Assembly: GCA_000597885.1 (NCBI GenBank) | Contig: CP004371.1 | Span: 2,806,501 to 2,870,500, forward strand | Reading direction: 5' to 3' | Origin: Flammeovirgaceae bacterium 311 | GTDB taxonomy: Bacteria; Bacteroidota; Bacteroidia; Cytophagales; Cyclobacteriaceae | Length of the DNA: 64,000 nucleotides | Shown here: positions 18,363 through 25,839 of the stretch, piece after piece | How the letters are laid out: the number at the start of each line of letters is the position of its first letter | How positions within the stretch are numbered: the stretch's first letter is position 1 | Made by a program: the position numbers and the translations under genes | The notes under the pieces: generated by a model | The model's input: the letters and a program-made list of their open reading frames with translations, nothing else | What the model was told of the DNA's origin: nothing | The model's database searches: none

Positions 18363-19649
18363 CTATATTTCCTCCTCGCCGGTAGTTTCGATTTTAGATT
18401 CCGGCTTTTCGTACCCATACCTTCTGTCCAGCCATTCCATGACTGGGTAAGCACTGAAGCCATGTGCGATGGAAGAAACGACGATTACCACCAGTACAAC
18501 ACCCCAAAGTTCTTCTGATACCCCAAAATCATAATTGGCAAGTGCATATGCCAGGTAGTAGATAGAGCCAATACCCCTGATACCAAAAAATGCTACAATA
18601 GCTCTTTGGGAGCCCCAGACCCTGGATCCCAGCAGACAAACCCAGCCAATTAGAGGTCTGATCAATAGAATATAGATCAGGGCATACCAGAGCATATCCC
18701 AGCTAAGTGTAGGCCACATAAAAGCCAGCAGTCCCCCCATAAAAATAAGCACCAGCGATGCAATTACGTGCTCGAGGTTATAGGTGAACTCATGCAGAAT
18801 GATATTAAACTTATTGGTGTGCTCACTTCTGCGAAAAGCATAAGCAGCTACAAAAACTGAAAGAAAGCCATAGCCTCCGATTGCCTCAGCCCCTGCATAA
18901 GAAATAAAAAGTACGCAGATAGCAATAGAGCCCATCCCTTCGGCAAACACAGGCCGCTCCTTTGGCACTTTAAATACCAGAAAAGCCAGCACCCTGCCCA
19001 TTAAGTATCCTGCCAGCACACCTACCCCTATTTTATACAGCACATCCTGCCAGAACCAGGTAAACAGCCAGTCGCTATCAAAGCCTCCTGCCTCTGCCAT
19101 GCGTATGGCAAAATAAGTGAAGGGAAAAGCAAGACCATCATTAAGTCCTGCCTCGGAAGTAAGGGTAAAACGCACCTTATCATTCTGCTCATTGGGTGGC
19201 CCCACCTGCACATCAGAGGCCAGCACCGGATCGGTAGGTGCCAGCACAGCTCCCAGGAGCACAGCCGCGGCAGGCACCAGCCCCAGCAAGGCATAACCCA
19301 GCCAGGCACCCGCCACTATGCACAAAGGCATTACCAGAAAAAGCAAACGTCCGGTAGTTTTCCATTCCCCGGAGGTGGGGGATGCATCTATCTTTAAGCC
19401 TGCTCCCAGCAGGGAAATGATTACTACAAATTCCGAAAGCTTCTCCCAAAGTCTTTGGCCGGTCTCCGAATAAGGATTAGGAACTTCGATCAGAAAAATC
19501 TTGAAAAAAAGAAAGCCGGCCAGCACATACAGCAGGGCAATGGTAAAGTGCCTTTTCACTAAAATCTGCGGCAACCACACACCAACTACCAGGGTGAGTC
19601 CTGCACCAAGCATAGCCCACTCGTAGGGATCAAAACTTATTAGCTTCAT
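18363..19649 (-). CDS. Cation:proton antiporter (CPA family)
   Basis: A 428-residue protein with about 12 membrane helices. Signature segments are LGAVLAPTDPVLASDVQVG and TSEAGLNDGLAFPFTYFAI, which hold the Asp residues of the ion-binding centre in CPA1/NhaP-type exchangers. It should exchange Na+ or K+ for H+ across the inner membrane. There is no C-terminal RCK/TrkA regulatory domain; the protein ends with a short charged tail. Its stop codon abuts repeat A copy 1, which may replace a normal terminator. Confidence 0.92.
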   Translation of the reverse strand: MKLISFDPYEWAMLGAGLTLVVGVWLPQILVKRHFTIALLYVLAGFLFFKIFLIEVPNPYSETGQRLWEKLSEFVVIISLLGAGLKIDASPTSGEWKTTGRLLFLVMPLCIVAGAWLGYALLGLVPAAAVLLGAVLAPTDPVLASDVQVGPPNEQNDKVRFTLTSEAGLNDGLAFPFTYFAIRMAEAGGFDSDWLFTWFWQDVLYKIGVGVLAGYLMGRVLAFLVFKVPKERPVFAEGMGSIAICVLFISYAGAEAIGGYGFLSVFVAAYAFRRSEHTNKFNIILHEFTYNLEHVIASLVLIFMGGLLAFMWPTLSWDMLWYALIYILLIRPLIGWVCLLGSRVWGSQRAIVAFFGIRGIGSIYYLAYALANYDFGVSEELWGVVLVVIVVSSIAHGFSAYPVMEWLDRRYGYEKPESKIETTGEEEI

Positions 19650-19698
19650 TTTGTAACGATCTCCTGCTACAACAGGAATTCTTTACATGTGGTTAAAA

Positions 19699-19731
19699 AA
19701 TAAATGAGCCCCACCTACAGGCAGGGCTCAT
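19699..19731 (-). terminator. Intrinsic terminator downstream of rocD
   Basis: On the minus strand ATGAGCCCTGCC pairs with GGTGGGGCTCAT (one imperfect pair) around a 4-base loop, followed by T-rich TTATTTTTT. It lies 56 bases beyond the rocD stop. Confidence 0.8.
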
Positions 19732-19786
19732 GATGTACAGTGTTTAAGAAGATTTAGTTACCGAAGCTTCAACTTCCAGGACTTTA

Positions 19787-21064
19787 TTACTTAAAATTCA
19801 GGATTATTTTTTCTATGATATCGCAGCATTCGTGCAGCTGCTCCTCAGTCATCACCAGGGGTGGGGCAAAACGAATGATATTGCCATGGGTAGGCTTGGC
19901 CAGAAGCCCCTCCTCTTTCAGGGCCACACAAATATTCCAGGCGGTAGAGCTGTTTGCAGAATCGTTGATCACGATGGCATTAAGCATGCCCTTGCCACGT
20001 ACCAGCTTAATCAGGTCAGTTTTGCTGATAAGCTGCTCCATTCTCTCCCGGAATAGATTTCCCAGGCGACGGGCATTTTGCATCAGGCGCTCATCGCGCA
20101 CCACCTCCAGGGCTGCAATGGCTACCTTACAGGCCAGCGGATTCCCCCCAAAAGTGGAGCCATGCTGGCCCGGCTTGATCACATCCATAATCAGATTATC
20201 TGCCAGCACTGCCGATACAGGATAAACACCACCGCTCAAAGCCTTGCCCAGGATCAGAATATCAGGTTTTGTGTAATGCTCCGGCTGGCGCTCGCACTTA
20301 TTTTCGCAGCTGCAGTTGCCACAAACTGCCAGCAGGCTGCCGGTACGGGCAATTCCAGTTTGTATTTCATCAGCAATAAACAAGATACCATTTTCATGGC
20401 ACAGGGCTGCCACTTCCCTGATGTAGCTGTCATCAGGAGTAAACACACCTGCCTCGCCCTGGATTGGCTCTACCAGAAAGCCTACCACATTTTCCTCTTC
20501 CTGCAATACCTTTTTTAACACCTCTACATTGTTGTAAGGCACTTTAATAAAGCCCGGAGTATATGGTCCAAAGTTTTTACGGGCATCCTCATCATTGCTA
20601 AAAGAGATAATGGTAGTAGTACGACCGTGAAAATTACCCTCCGCCACCACTATTTTTGCCTGTGCTTCGGGCACTCCACGCCTTTCATAGCCCCATTTCC
20701 GGCAAATCTTGATGGCAGTTTCTACTGCTTCGGCTCCTGTGTTCATGGGCAGCACCTTTTCAAAGCCAAAGTATTCGGTTAAGTACTTTTCGTACACGCC
20801 CAGCACATCGTTGTAAAACGCACGCGAAGTAAGGGTAAGGGTTTCGGCCTGCTCTTTGAGGGCACCAATAATGCGGGGGTGACAATGGCCCTGGTTAACG
20901 GCACTATAGGCCGATAAAAAATCATAGTATCGCCTGCCTTCCACATCCCACACATAAACACCTTCCCCACGGCTAAGCACAACGGGCAGCGGGTGGTAGT
21001 TATGTGCGCCGTAGCGGTTTTCTAACTCCATTGCCTCCTGGCTGGTACGAATTTCAGTAGTCAT
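19787..21064 (-). CDS. rocD: Ornithine--oxo-acid transaminase
   Basis: A class III PLP aminotransferase of 425 residues converting ornithine and 2-oxoglutarate to glutamate semialdehyde and glutamate. Family markers are [16 protein letters not shown] at the N-terminus, the PLP-phosphate loop [27 protein letters not shown] and the lysine in [11 protein letters not shown] that forms the Schiff base. An insertion between the last two carries four cysteines ([10 protein letters not shown]). Usual family members have no such cluster at this place, although related Cytophagales enzymes may. The 5' leader contains an 18-base tandem duplication. Confidence 0.95.
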   Translation of the reverse strand: MTTEIRTSQEAMELENRYGAHNYHPLPVVLSRGEGVYVWDVEGRRYYDFLSAYSAVNQGHCHPRIIGALKEQAETLTLTSRAFYNDVLGVYEKYLTEYFGFEKVLPMNTGAEAVETAIKICRKWGYERRGVPEAQAKIVVAEGNFHGRTTTIISFSNDEDARKNFGPYTPGFIKVPYNNVEVLKKVLQEEENVVGFLVEPIQGEAGVFTPDDSYIREVAALCHENGILFIADEIQTGIARTGSLLAVCGNCSCENKCERQPEHYTKPDILILGKALSGGVYPVSAVLADNLIMDVIKPGQHGSTFGGNPLACKVAIAALEVVRDERLMQNARRLGNLFRERMEQLISKTDLIKLVRGKGMLNAIVINDSANSSTAWNICVALKEEGLLAKPTHGNIIRFAPPLVMTEEQLHECCDIIEKIILNFK

Positions 21065-21432
21065 AACTTCATGATTTAAGATCTGTTGGCAGCTGGCTCA
21101 GGCAAAAGCCCACACCTGGGCGAAAGCCCGCACCTGCCACCTAAAAATAGCTCTTTAGCTTTGTATACGTTTTCCACAATTAAAGGGGAATGGGGTAAAT
21201 ATAGCGATTACAGCACAGAGCGTAAAATAGCACTCTATAAAAAGCTGTAAATGCCATATTCCTTCTCCTGTTTTAACTTTTAAGCTGAAAAGCTGCTGCA
21301 TGGAAAGTCAGAATATTTTTTCCTGAATTATAAACCTGCCCCTGCAGCAGCTTACTGCCTTTATACGGAAAGAAGCTATCTTGTGGCTTAAAGCTGCTGC
21401 GAAGCAGGCATACATGATTTGATCTAAAATAT
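21065..21432. other. Intergenic region with a tandem 18-mer and inverted repeats
   Basis: These 368 bases separate divergent rocD and the DUF5522 gene. An 18-base word is tandemly duplicated with two differences at 21101-21118 and 21119-21136, 37-72 bases upstream of rocD. AAGCTGCTGCA (about 21290) and TGCAGCAGCTT (about 21342) form a distant inverted pair. I see no gene in the region. Confidence 0.55.
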
Positions 21433-21627
21433 TTGAAATCGAGAAAAACAGCACCACAGCCCCTGCAGGCAGGCGATTTTTACTACAACAGCCAGGGTTT
21501 GATAGTATTTACAGAACAGTACCACCTCAGGCGGGGCTCTTGCTGCGGCAGCGGCTGCCGGCACTGCCCCTGGCGGGAGGGCCAAAAGGAGGTTAGAAAA
21601 GATATGCCAAATCAGAATAAAAAATAG
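21433..21627 (+). CDS. DUF5522 small cysteine-rich protein
   Basis: This 64-residue protein matches the DUF5522 pattern: a DFYYNSQGLIVFTEQYHL stretch followed by RRGSCCGSGCRHCPW, with five clustered cysteines and two histidines suited to binding Zn or an iron-sulfur centre. An in-frame TGA at 21415 limits the start, and the best candidate is TTG at 21433, with no ATG available. It lies 95 bases before rpmB on the same strand. Its function is unknown. A basic tail (REGQKEVRKDMPNQNKK) may contact nucleic acid, which is inference. Confidence 0.75.
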   Translation: MKSRKTAPQPLQAGDFYYNSQGLIVFTEQYHLRRGSCCGSGCRHCPWREGQKEVRKDMPNQNKK

Positions 21628-21722
21628 GTTTGGATATTTAAACTAATATCACGATATTTGCAGACTAATTTGAAACAACCATAAGCAATCACAGGCATTG
21701 GTAGCTTAAAGCATATAAAGTC

Positions 21723-21959
21723 ATGGCCAGAGTTTGTCAAATAACAGGAAAAAAACCAGTAACGGGTAATAACGTATCACACGCTAACAACAAGACTAAG
21801 CGTAAGTTCTATCCGAACCTGCAGAAGAAGCGTTTCTATCTGCCAGAAGAAGACCGTTGGATTACCTTAAAGGTATCTACCCAGGCGCTGCGTACCATTA
21901 ATAAAAATGGCCTGCTGAATACGCTGAAAAAAGCAGCCAAAAAAGGAACCTTAAGCTAA
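21723..21959 (+). CDS. rpmB: 50S ribosomal protein L28
   Basis: A 78-residue L28 protein starting [26 protein letters not shown]-like, the family's conserved N-terminus. It heads the rpmB-rpmG-DUF4295-ftsY cluster that is standard in Bacteroidota. Upstream A/T-rich sequence near 21630-21670 contains TTTG words consistent with a -33/-7 pair, with a near-consensus GATATTTG at about 21653. Confidence 0.98.
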   Translation: MARVCQITGKKPVTGNNVSHANNKTKRKFYPNLQKKRFYLPEEDRWITLKVSTQALRTINKNGLLNTLKKAAKKGTLS

Positions 21960-21994
21960 TCATTCGGATTAATCTCCAATAATAAGAAAGCATC

Positions 21995-22177
21995 ATGGCA
22001 AAGAAAGGCAACCGTATCCAGGTAATTATGGAGTGCACCGAGCAGAAGAATACTGACGTTCCAGGCACTTCCAGATATATCACTACCAAGAACCGTAAGA
22101 ATACAACTGAGCGTTTGGAGCTGAAAAAATACAACCCGAACCTTAAGAAAGTAACTGTACATAAAGAAATTAAATAA
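21995..22177 (+). CDS. rpmG: 50S ribosomal protein L33
   Basis: A 60-residue L33 protein ([17 protein letters not shown], later [20 protein letters not shown]). Only one cysteine is present, so it is the zinc-independent (C-minus) form. It lies 35 bases after rpmB and two bases before the DUF4295 gene. Confidence 0.98.
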   Translation: MAKKGNRIQVIMECTEQKNTDVPGTSRYITTKNRKNTTERLELKKYNPNLKKVTVHKEIK

Positions 22178-22179
22178 GC

Positions 22180-22329
22180 ATGGCTAAGAAGGTAGTTGCA
22201 ACCCTGAAAAACAAAGAAGCCAAAGGCTTCGCGAAAGTAATCAAAGCCGTGAAATCTCCTAAAACAGGTGCTTACACCTTTAGAGAAGAGATTGTACCGG
22301 TAGACTTAGTAAAAGACGCGCTGAAATAA
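22180..22329 (+). CDS. DUF4295 small basic protein
   Basis: A 49-residue protein (MAKKVVATLKNKEAKGFAKV, ending LVKDALK) encoded two bases after rpmG. This tiny Lys-rich family is found almost only in Bacteroidota, always between rpmG and ftsY. Conservation with L28 and L33 suggests a ribosome-associated role, which is inference from synteny. The stop is followed by an intrinsic terminator at 22375. Confidence 0.93.
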   Translation: MAKKVVATLKNKEAKGFAKVIKAVKSPKTGAYTFREEIVPVDLVKDALK

Positions 22330-22374
22330 GCATTGTTGATGTGCTGAAGTAAGCCTTATATCATTATTGATCAT

Positions 22375-22402
22375 AAAGTCCCGTTGGTTCGGGACTTTTT
22401 TG
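22375..22402 (+). terminator. Intrinsic terminator after the L28-L33-DUF4295 genes
   Basis: AAAGTCCCG pairs with CGGGACTTT around TTGGTT, followed by a T run. It separates the ribosomal-protein genes from ftsY, whose start is 36 bases further on. Confidence 0.88.
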
Positions 22403-22437
22403 TTATATTCCCCCGGAAAAGCATAATTGCGGTAGCT

Positions 22438-23424
22438 ATGGGTTTTTTTGATTTTTTTAAGGAAAAGCCGGAAGTCAGGCAGGAGAAGCCTGAAGAAAAA
22501 CAGGAAAAGCTGGACAAAGGCCTGGAAAAGACGAAGGAAAGCTTTTTTTCCAAGTTAGGCAAAGCTGTAGCAGGTAAATCCAAGGTTGACGAAGAGGTAC
22601 TCGATGAGCTGGAAGAAATCCTGATCTCAAGCGATGTAGGCGTAGAAACCACGGTTAAAATTATTCGGCGCATAGAAGAGCGCGTAGCCCGCGACCTCTA
22701 CCTGAATACCAGCGAATTAGACACAATCCTCCGTGAGGAAGTTGCTGCACTCCTGGCCGAAAACAAATCGGCCGATGTACAGGGCTTTAACATACCGGAG
22801 GGCATTCAAAAACCTTATACTATTCTGGTGGTGGGCGTTAACGGTGTTGGCAAAACCACTACCATTGGTAAGCTGGCAGCCCGTTACAAGGCCAATGGAA
22901 AGAAGGTGGTATTGGGTGCAGCAGATACTTTCAGGGCTGCAGCTGTAGACCAGCTAAAACTTTGGGGCGAGCGTGTAGGCGTGCCGGTAGTTTCGCATGG
23001 CATGAATACCGACCCTGCTTCTGTAGCTTACGATGCCGTTGAAACCGGCCAGAAGGAAGGTGCCGATGTGGTGATCATTGATACCGCCGGCCGCCTGCAT
23101 AACAAGGTGGGCCTCATGAATGAGCTCTCTAAAATTAAGCGGGTTATACAAAAATTTGTACCCGAGGCTCCTCATGAAGTAATGCTGGTACTGGATGGCA
23201 GCACCGGCCAGAATGCCCTGCTACAGGCCCGCGAGTTTACCAAAGCCACCGATGTTACCACACTGGCCATTACCAAACTGGATGGCACCGCCAAGGGCGG
23301 CGTGGTGATTGGTATTTCTGAAGAGTTTAAAATACCGGTAAAATACATAGGCGTAGGCGAAAAAGTAGACGACCTGCAGGTATTTGACCGCAAAGCATTT
23401 GTAGAAACTATCTTTAAAAGATAA
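22438..23424 (+). CDS. ftsY: Signal recognition particle receptor FtsY
   Basis: A 328-residue SRP-type GTPase. ATG 22438 gives the amphipathic start MGFFDFFKEKPEVRQ that binds membrane; an earlier in-frame start would run through the terminator stem. After a charged linker come the N domain (SKVDEEVLDELEEILISSDVG) and the G domain with P-loop GVNGVGKTTTIGKLA, DTAGR, and TKLDGTAKGG. It docks SRP-ribosome complexes at the Sec translocon. The acidic A domain is short compared with E. coli FtsY. Confidence 0.98.
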   Translation: MGFFDFFKEKPEVRQEKPEEKQEKLDKGLEKTKESFFSKLGKAVAGKSKVDEEVLDELEEILISSDVGVETTVKIIRRIEERVARDLYLNTSELDTILREEVAALLAENKSADVQGFNIPEGIQKPYTILVVGVNGVGKTTTIGKLAARYKANGKKVVLGAADTFRAAAVDQLKLWGERVGVPVVSHGMNTDPASVAYDAVETGQKEGADVVIIDTAGRLHNKVGLMNELSKIKRVIQKFVPEAPHEVMLVLDGSTGQNALLQAREFTKATDVTTLAITKLDGTAKGGVVIGISEEFKIPVKYIGVGEKVDDLQVFDRKAFVETIFKR

Positions 23425-23477
23425 GATGCAAGAGGCAGGATCAGCAATTTTACCTGCTGATACCACTAAAGATGAAG

Positions 23478-23503
23478 GCCCGGGCTTACTCCCGGGCTTT
23501 TTT
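23478..23503 (+). terminator. Intrinsic terminator after ftsY
   Basis: GCCCGGG and CCCGGGC pair perfectly around a 6-base loop, followed by seven T. Confidence 0.9.
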
Positions 23504-23561
23504 ATTTCAGCTCATTCACCCATGCTCCTTATCCCCTTCACCTTAGCTGTGTACTTTTAGA

Positions 23562-24161
23562 TCAATCCACATATCCCTGGTAATCAATATAGGAAAGACG
23601 GTTTTGCCTGAAGCGAAGGCGAATGGAGGTAGGCGCCTGCTCTGCTCTTATCAGAATGGTTTGAGGTACTGTTTTTTTGCCCTGCAGCGCCTCAATGCGC
23701 TCTGCCACTTCCTGTGGTTTCATGCCCACTTCAAGGCCTCCTCCAAAAGCAATACCACTCTTTGAGAGGGTAGCGGTCTGGAGCATATCCTGATCAGGCA
23801 GGCTGTAAAACTGGAAAATAGTACTGTCGCTTTTGATGGTGATCAGCGTATCAACCTGCCCGTCTATATGCCGGTTAGGCACCGCTTCTCTTTTTGTGAT
23901 TTTAGCCTCAGGCATCTTACGGAGCACCTCCTGTACCGTCCATTTGGGCATCAGCTTATCCATCAGGCTGTTGCTCTGTATACTGGTATCTGCCCCTGCC
24001 CTTACCTGCACGCTAAACTCTTCGCTGGATACACTATCATCCAGCATGGTATTAGGAGCGGGCGCATCAGTTTGTGAGTTACGCTCGGTATTTTCACAGG
24101 CCAGGCATAGCCCTATTACCATTGATATCAGGAAAGCCTGTATGATAGATCTGAAGATCAT
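23562..24161 (-). CDS. Hypothetical lipoprotein
   Basis: This 199-residue protein has a lipoprotein signal ending in the lipobox LCLACEN (Cys22), then a Ser/Thr/Asp-rich linker. A mainly beta C-terminal domain (about 75-199) contains DGQVDTLITIKSDSTIFQFY and IAFGGGLEVGMKPQEVAERI, the latter resembling a BamE/SmpA-like helix. I do not recognise the family. Its start overlaps the end of the short M48-like fragment by four bases, so it is probably read with that remnant. Confidence 0.7.
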   Translation of the reverse strand: MIFRSIIQAFLISMVIGLCLACENTERNSQTDAPAPNTMLDDSVSSEEFSVQVRAGADTSIQSNSLMDKLMPKWTVQEVLRKMPEAKITKREAVPNRHIDGQVDTLITIKSDSTIFQFYSLPDQDMLQTATLSKSGIAFGGGLEVGMKPQEVAERIEALQGKKTVPQTILIRAEQAPTSIRLRFRQNRLSYIDYQGYVD

Positions 24162-24388
24162 AGCAGTTTAACGTTAAGGTGACTGGGCATCATACTTGCA
24201 TATTGCTGAGCCATTTCAGGAGCTGCCTGCAATCCAAGCGCTATTTCCTGCTCGGCTGTCATGCTGATACGCTGCTCCTCTTCGGTAAGCGGGTTATATT
24301 CCGAGATACTAAAGTAAGCGATAGGCGAACCTACTACCATTACCAGGCTGATGATCAAACGCATGCCCCCTCCCATTCGTAGTCTCAT
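24158..24388 (-). pseudogene. N-terminal stub resembling an M48-family metallopeptidase
   Basis: These 76 codons encode a signal-anchor (RLIISLVMVVGSPIAYFSI) followed by YNPLTEEEQRISMTAEQEIALGLQAAPEMAQQY, which looks like the start of Bacteroidota M48 peptidases just before their catalytic domain. The sequence then changes to SMMPSHLNVKLL and stops. No HExxH or remaining M48 domain is present in any frame downstream, where an unrelated lipoprotein gene begins. It therefore looks like a deletion remnant, although a genuine small protein cannot be excluded. Dispersed repeat A copy 2 lies just upstream. Confidence 0.6.
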
Positions 24389-24440
24389 ATAGAAAATTTC
24401 TGATAGTAGAAGCTAAACTACAAATGGGACAGATAGTTGC

Positions 24441-24587
24441 GGGGTATGAGGTATAGGGTATAAGGTATGAGCTTTTTGGTATGATTAGATACTGCAGCAG
24501 ACAACAAAGCAACAGCAATGCATTCTGCTATGGAACAGTGAAGCCAGCAATGAACAATTATCGTATCTCCTGTACCTCATACCCCAC
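24441..24587. repeat. Dispersed intergenic repeat A, copy 2
   Basis: About 147 bases, in reverse orientation to the copy at 18182-18362. The shared core includes TTAGATACTGCAGCAGACA, ACAAAGCAACAGCAATG, TGCTATGGAACAGTGAAGCC and TATCTCCTGT in the same order, with small indels. The left end carries tandem GGTATRR words and the right end CCTCATACCCCA. It ends six bases from the stop of the DUF6048-like gene. Confidence 0.8.
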
Positions 24588-24592
24588 CCCCC

Positions 24593-25294
24593 TTACAGCT
24601 TAAACCGGTAGAGCAGGTAGTAGCTAAAGCCGAACGTAGAGTTTCTGTTGGCGTTGCCAAAACCGGGTATTTCATAGATCTGCACCTGCTCATCGTCTCT
24701 GAAGTGAGGCAACAGCCGCAGGGTGAGGTTGTAGCCAACGTTCAGCTGCTTCCATACCCGTGCCTGCATACCGGCACTTAGCTCCACCCAGCCGGCCGTC
24801 AGTCCGGTTGAGCTTCTGTTGATGGGGAAAGTGCCATAAGGCACATCTTCTACAGTACCGCTAAGACTTTCGTCGAACCAGCTGCGACCATAGCCTAAGC
24901 CAATGCTTAGCAGGTTATTATCGGGATCGCCGGGCATGGCATTCAGGTACACGCCTGCTCTAACAGCTGTACCCTTGTTGTAGTAGGTGGCGCTATCGCC
25001 TGTAATGTTTGCCTGTGAGTGGGTCAGGTCTAGCATGGCACCATAGCGTACCACGTTGCCCGGGCCTGCATCCAGGCGCAGGTGCAGGTTATAGACATCC
25101 CTGTCGCTGCTGGCAATCCCCTGAATCCAGGATTTCACATCCACCCCCACGCGCAGGCCATTAATTCGCAAAGGCAAATTAGCTGCAGTATCAACATGTG
25201 CAGGCTGCTGCTGCCCTGCTGTGTTGTTTGTTGACTGCCCCATTCCCAATAGCGGCATCAGCAGCAGGCAAATACTAATCAAATACCTGTACAT
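24593..25294 (-). CDS. DUF6048-like outer-membrane-type beta-barrel protein
   Basis: This protein has a signal peptide (MYRYLISICLLLMPLLGMGQS) and then alternating beta-strands ending in an aromatic terminal strand (STFGFSYYLLYRFKL), as in small outer-membrane barrels. Met codons at 25315 and 25303 are also in frame; 25294 gives the best signal sequence. The size and pairing with a DUF6452-like lipoprotein gene upstream fit the DUF6048 family of Bacteroidota. The two reading frames overlap by 20 bases. Function is unknown; a joint envelope role with its neighbour is inferred. Confidence 0.7.
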   Translation of the reverse strand: MYRYLISICLLLMPLLGMGQSTNNTAGQQQPAHVDTAANLPLRINGLRVGVDVKSWIQGIASSDRDVYNLHLRLDAGPGNVVRYGAMLDLTHSQANITGDSATYYNKGTAVRAGVYLNAMPGDPDNNLLSIGLGYGRSWFDESLSGTVEDVPYGTFPINRSSTGLTAGWVELSAGMQARVWKQLNVGYNLTLRLLPHFRDDEQVQIYEIPGFGNANRNSTFGFSYYLLYRFKL

Positions 25295-25781
25295 CTGTTG
25301 CATCACTGGGTTCAATAAGTTCTGTATTAACTACCTGGGCCGAATCGAAAGTTGTACGTACCAGCCTAAGATCACGGAAGGTGACCTCCAGCGGGCAATC
25401 GGGTGAAATAAGCCGGTAACGCCGCTGGTAAGTAAAAATAAGCGTATCTGCTACTGGCGGTTCCTCTCCTTCCTCTGCCGCTGTGTGTTCGAAAACAAAG
25501 GTAGTGGTGTCGCTATCAGGATTCATTACCAGCAAAAAGGTATTTTCAATTCTGGCTCTGGCAGTGTCTTCCCAGAATACATATCCTGTAAGGGTGTTTT
25601 CAGAGGTCTTTACCAGGCTGTATATGCGGCGAAAATAGCGGTCGTCGGTGGTGATATCCGGGTTATCTTCGGACAGAAACTCCACCACAAAGCGGTTGGT
25701 TGCTGACGAAATGCAGGCTTCTTCGGGCTGGCAAGCCCAGAAAAGTGCAGGAAAAACGATTAACAGGAGTAAATAGCGCAT
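25275..25781 (-). CDS. DUF6452-like lipoprotein
   Basis: This 168-residue protein has a short lipoprotein signal with the lipobox ALFWACQ (Cys17). The mature part is beta-rich: CISSATNRFVVEF near its start and SPDCPLEVTFRDLRLVRTTFDSAQVVN at its end, a pattern seen in DUF6452 proteins. It is expected in the periplasm, anchored to a membrane. It overlaps the DUF6048-like gene downstream, supporting a two-gene operon divergent from rimO. Confidence 0.7.
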   Translation of the reverse strand: MRYLLLLIVFPALFWACQPEEACISSATNRFVVEFLSEDNPDITTDDRYFRRIYSLVKTSENTLTGYVFWEDTARARIENTFLLVMNPDSDTTTFVFEHTAAEEGEEPPVADTLIFTYQRRYRLISPDCPLEVTFRDLRLVRTTFDSAQVVNTELIEPSDATDVQVFD

Positions 25782-25839
25782 GCGTAGCTACAAAGTTATG
25801 AATAAGAGCGGCCTCCGGAAACCTACTGATACTTAAATT

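Noticed and set aside
22380-22400. GGTTCGGG resembling a tRNA T-arm
   Set aside because: No acceptor stem or anticodon arm surrounds it; it is the loop and 3' arm of an intrinsic terminator.
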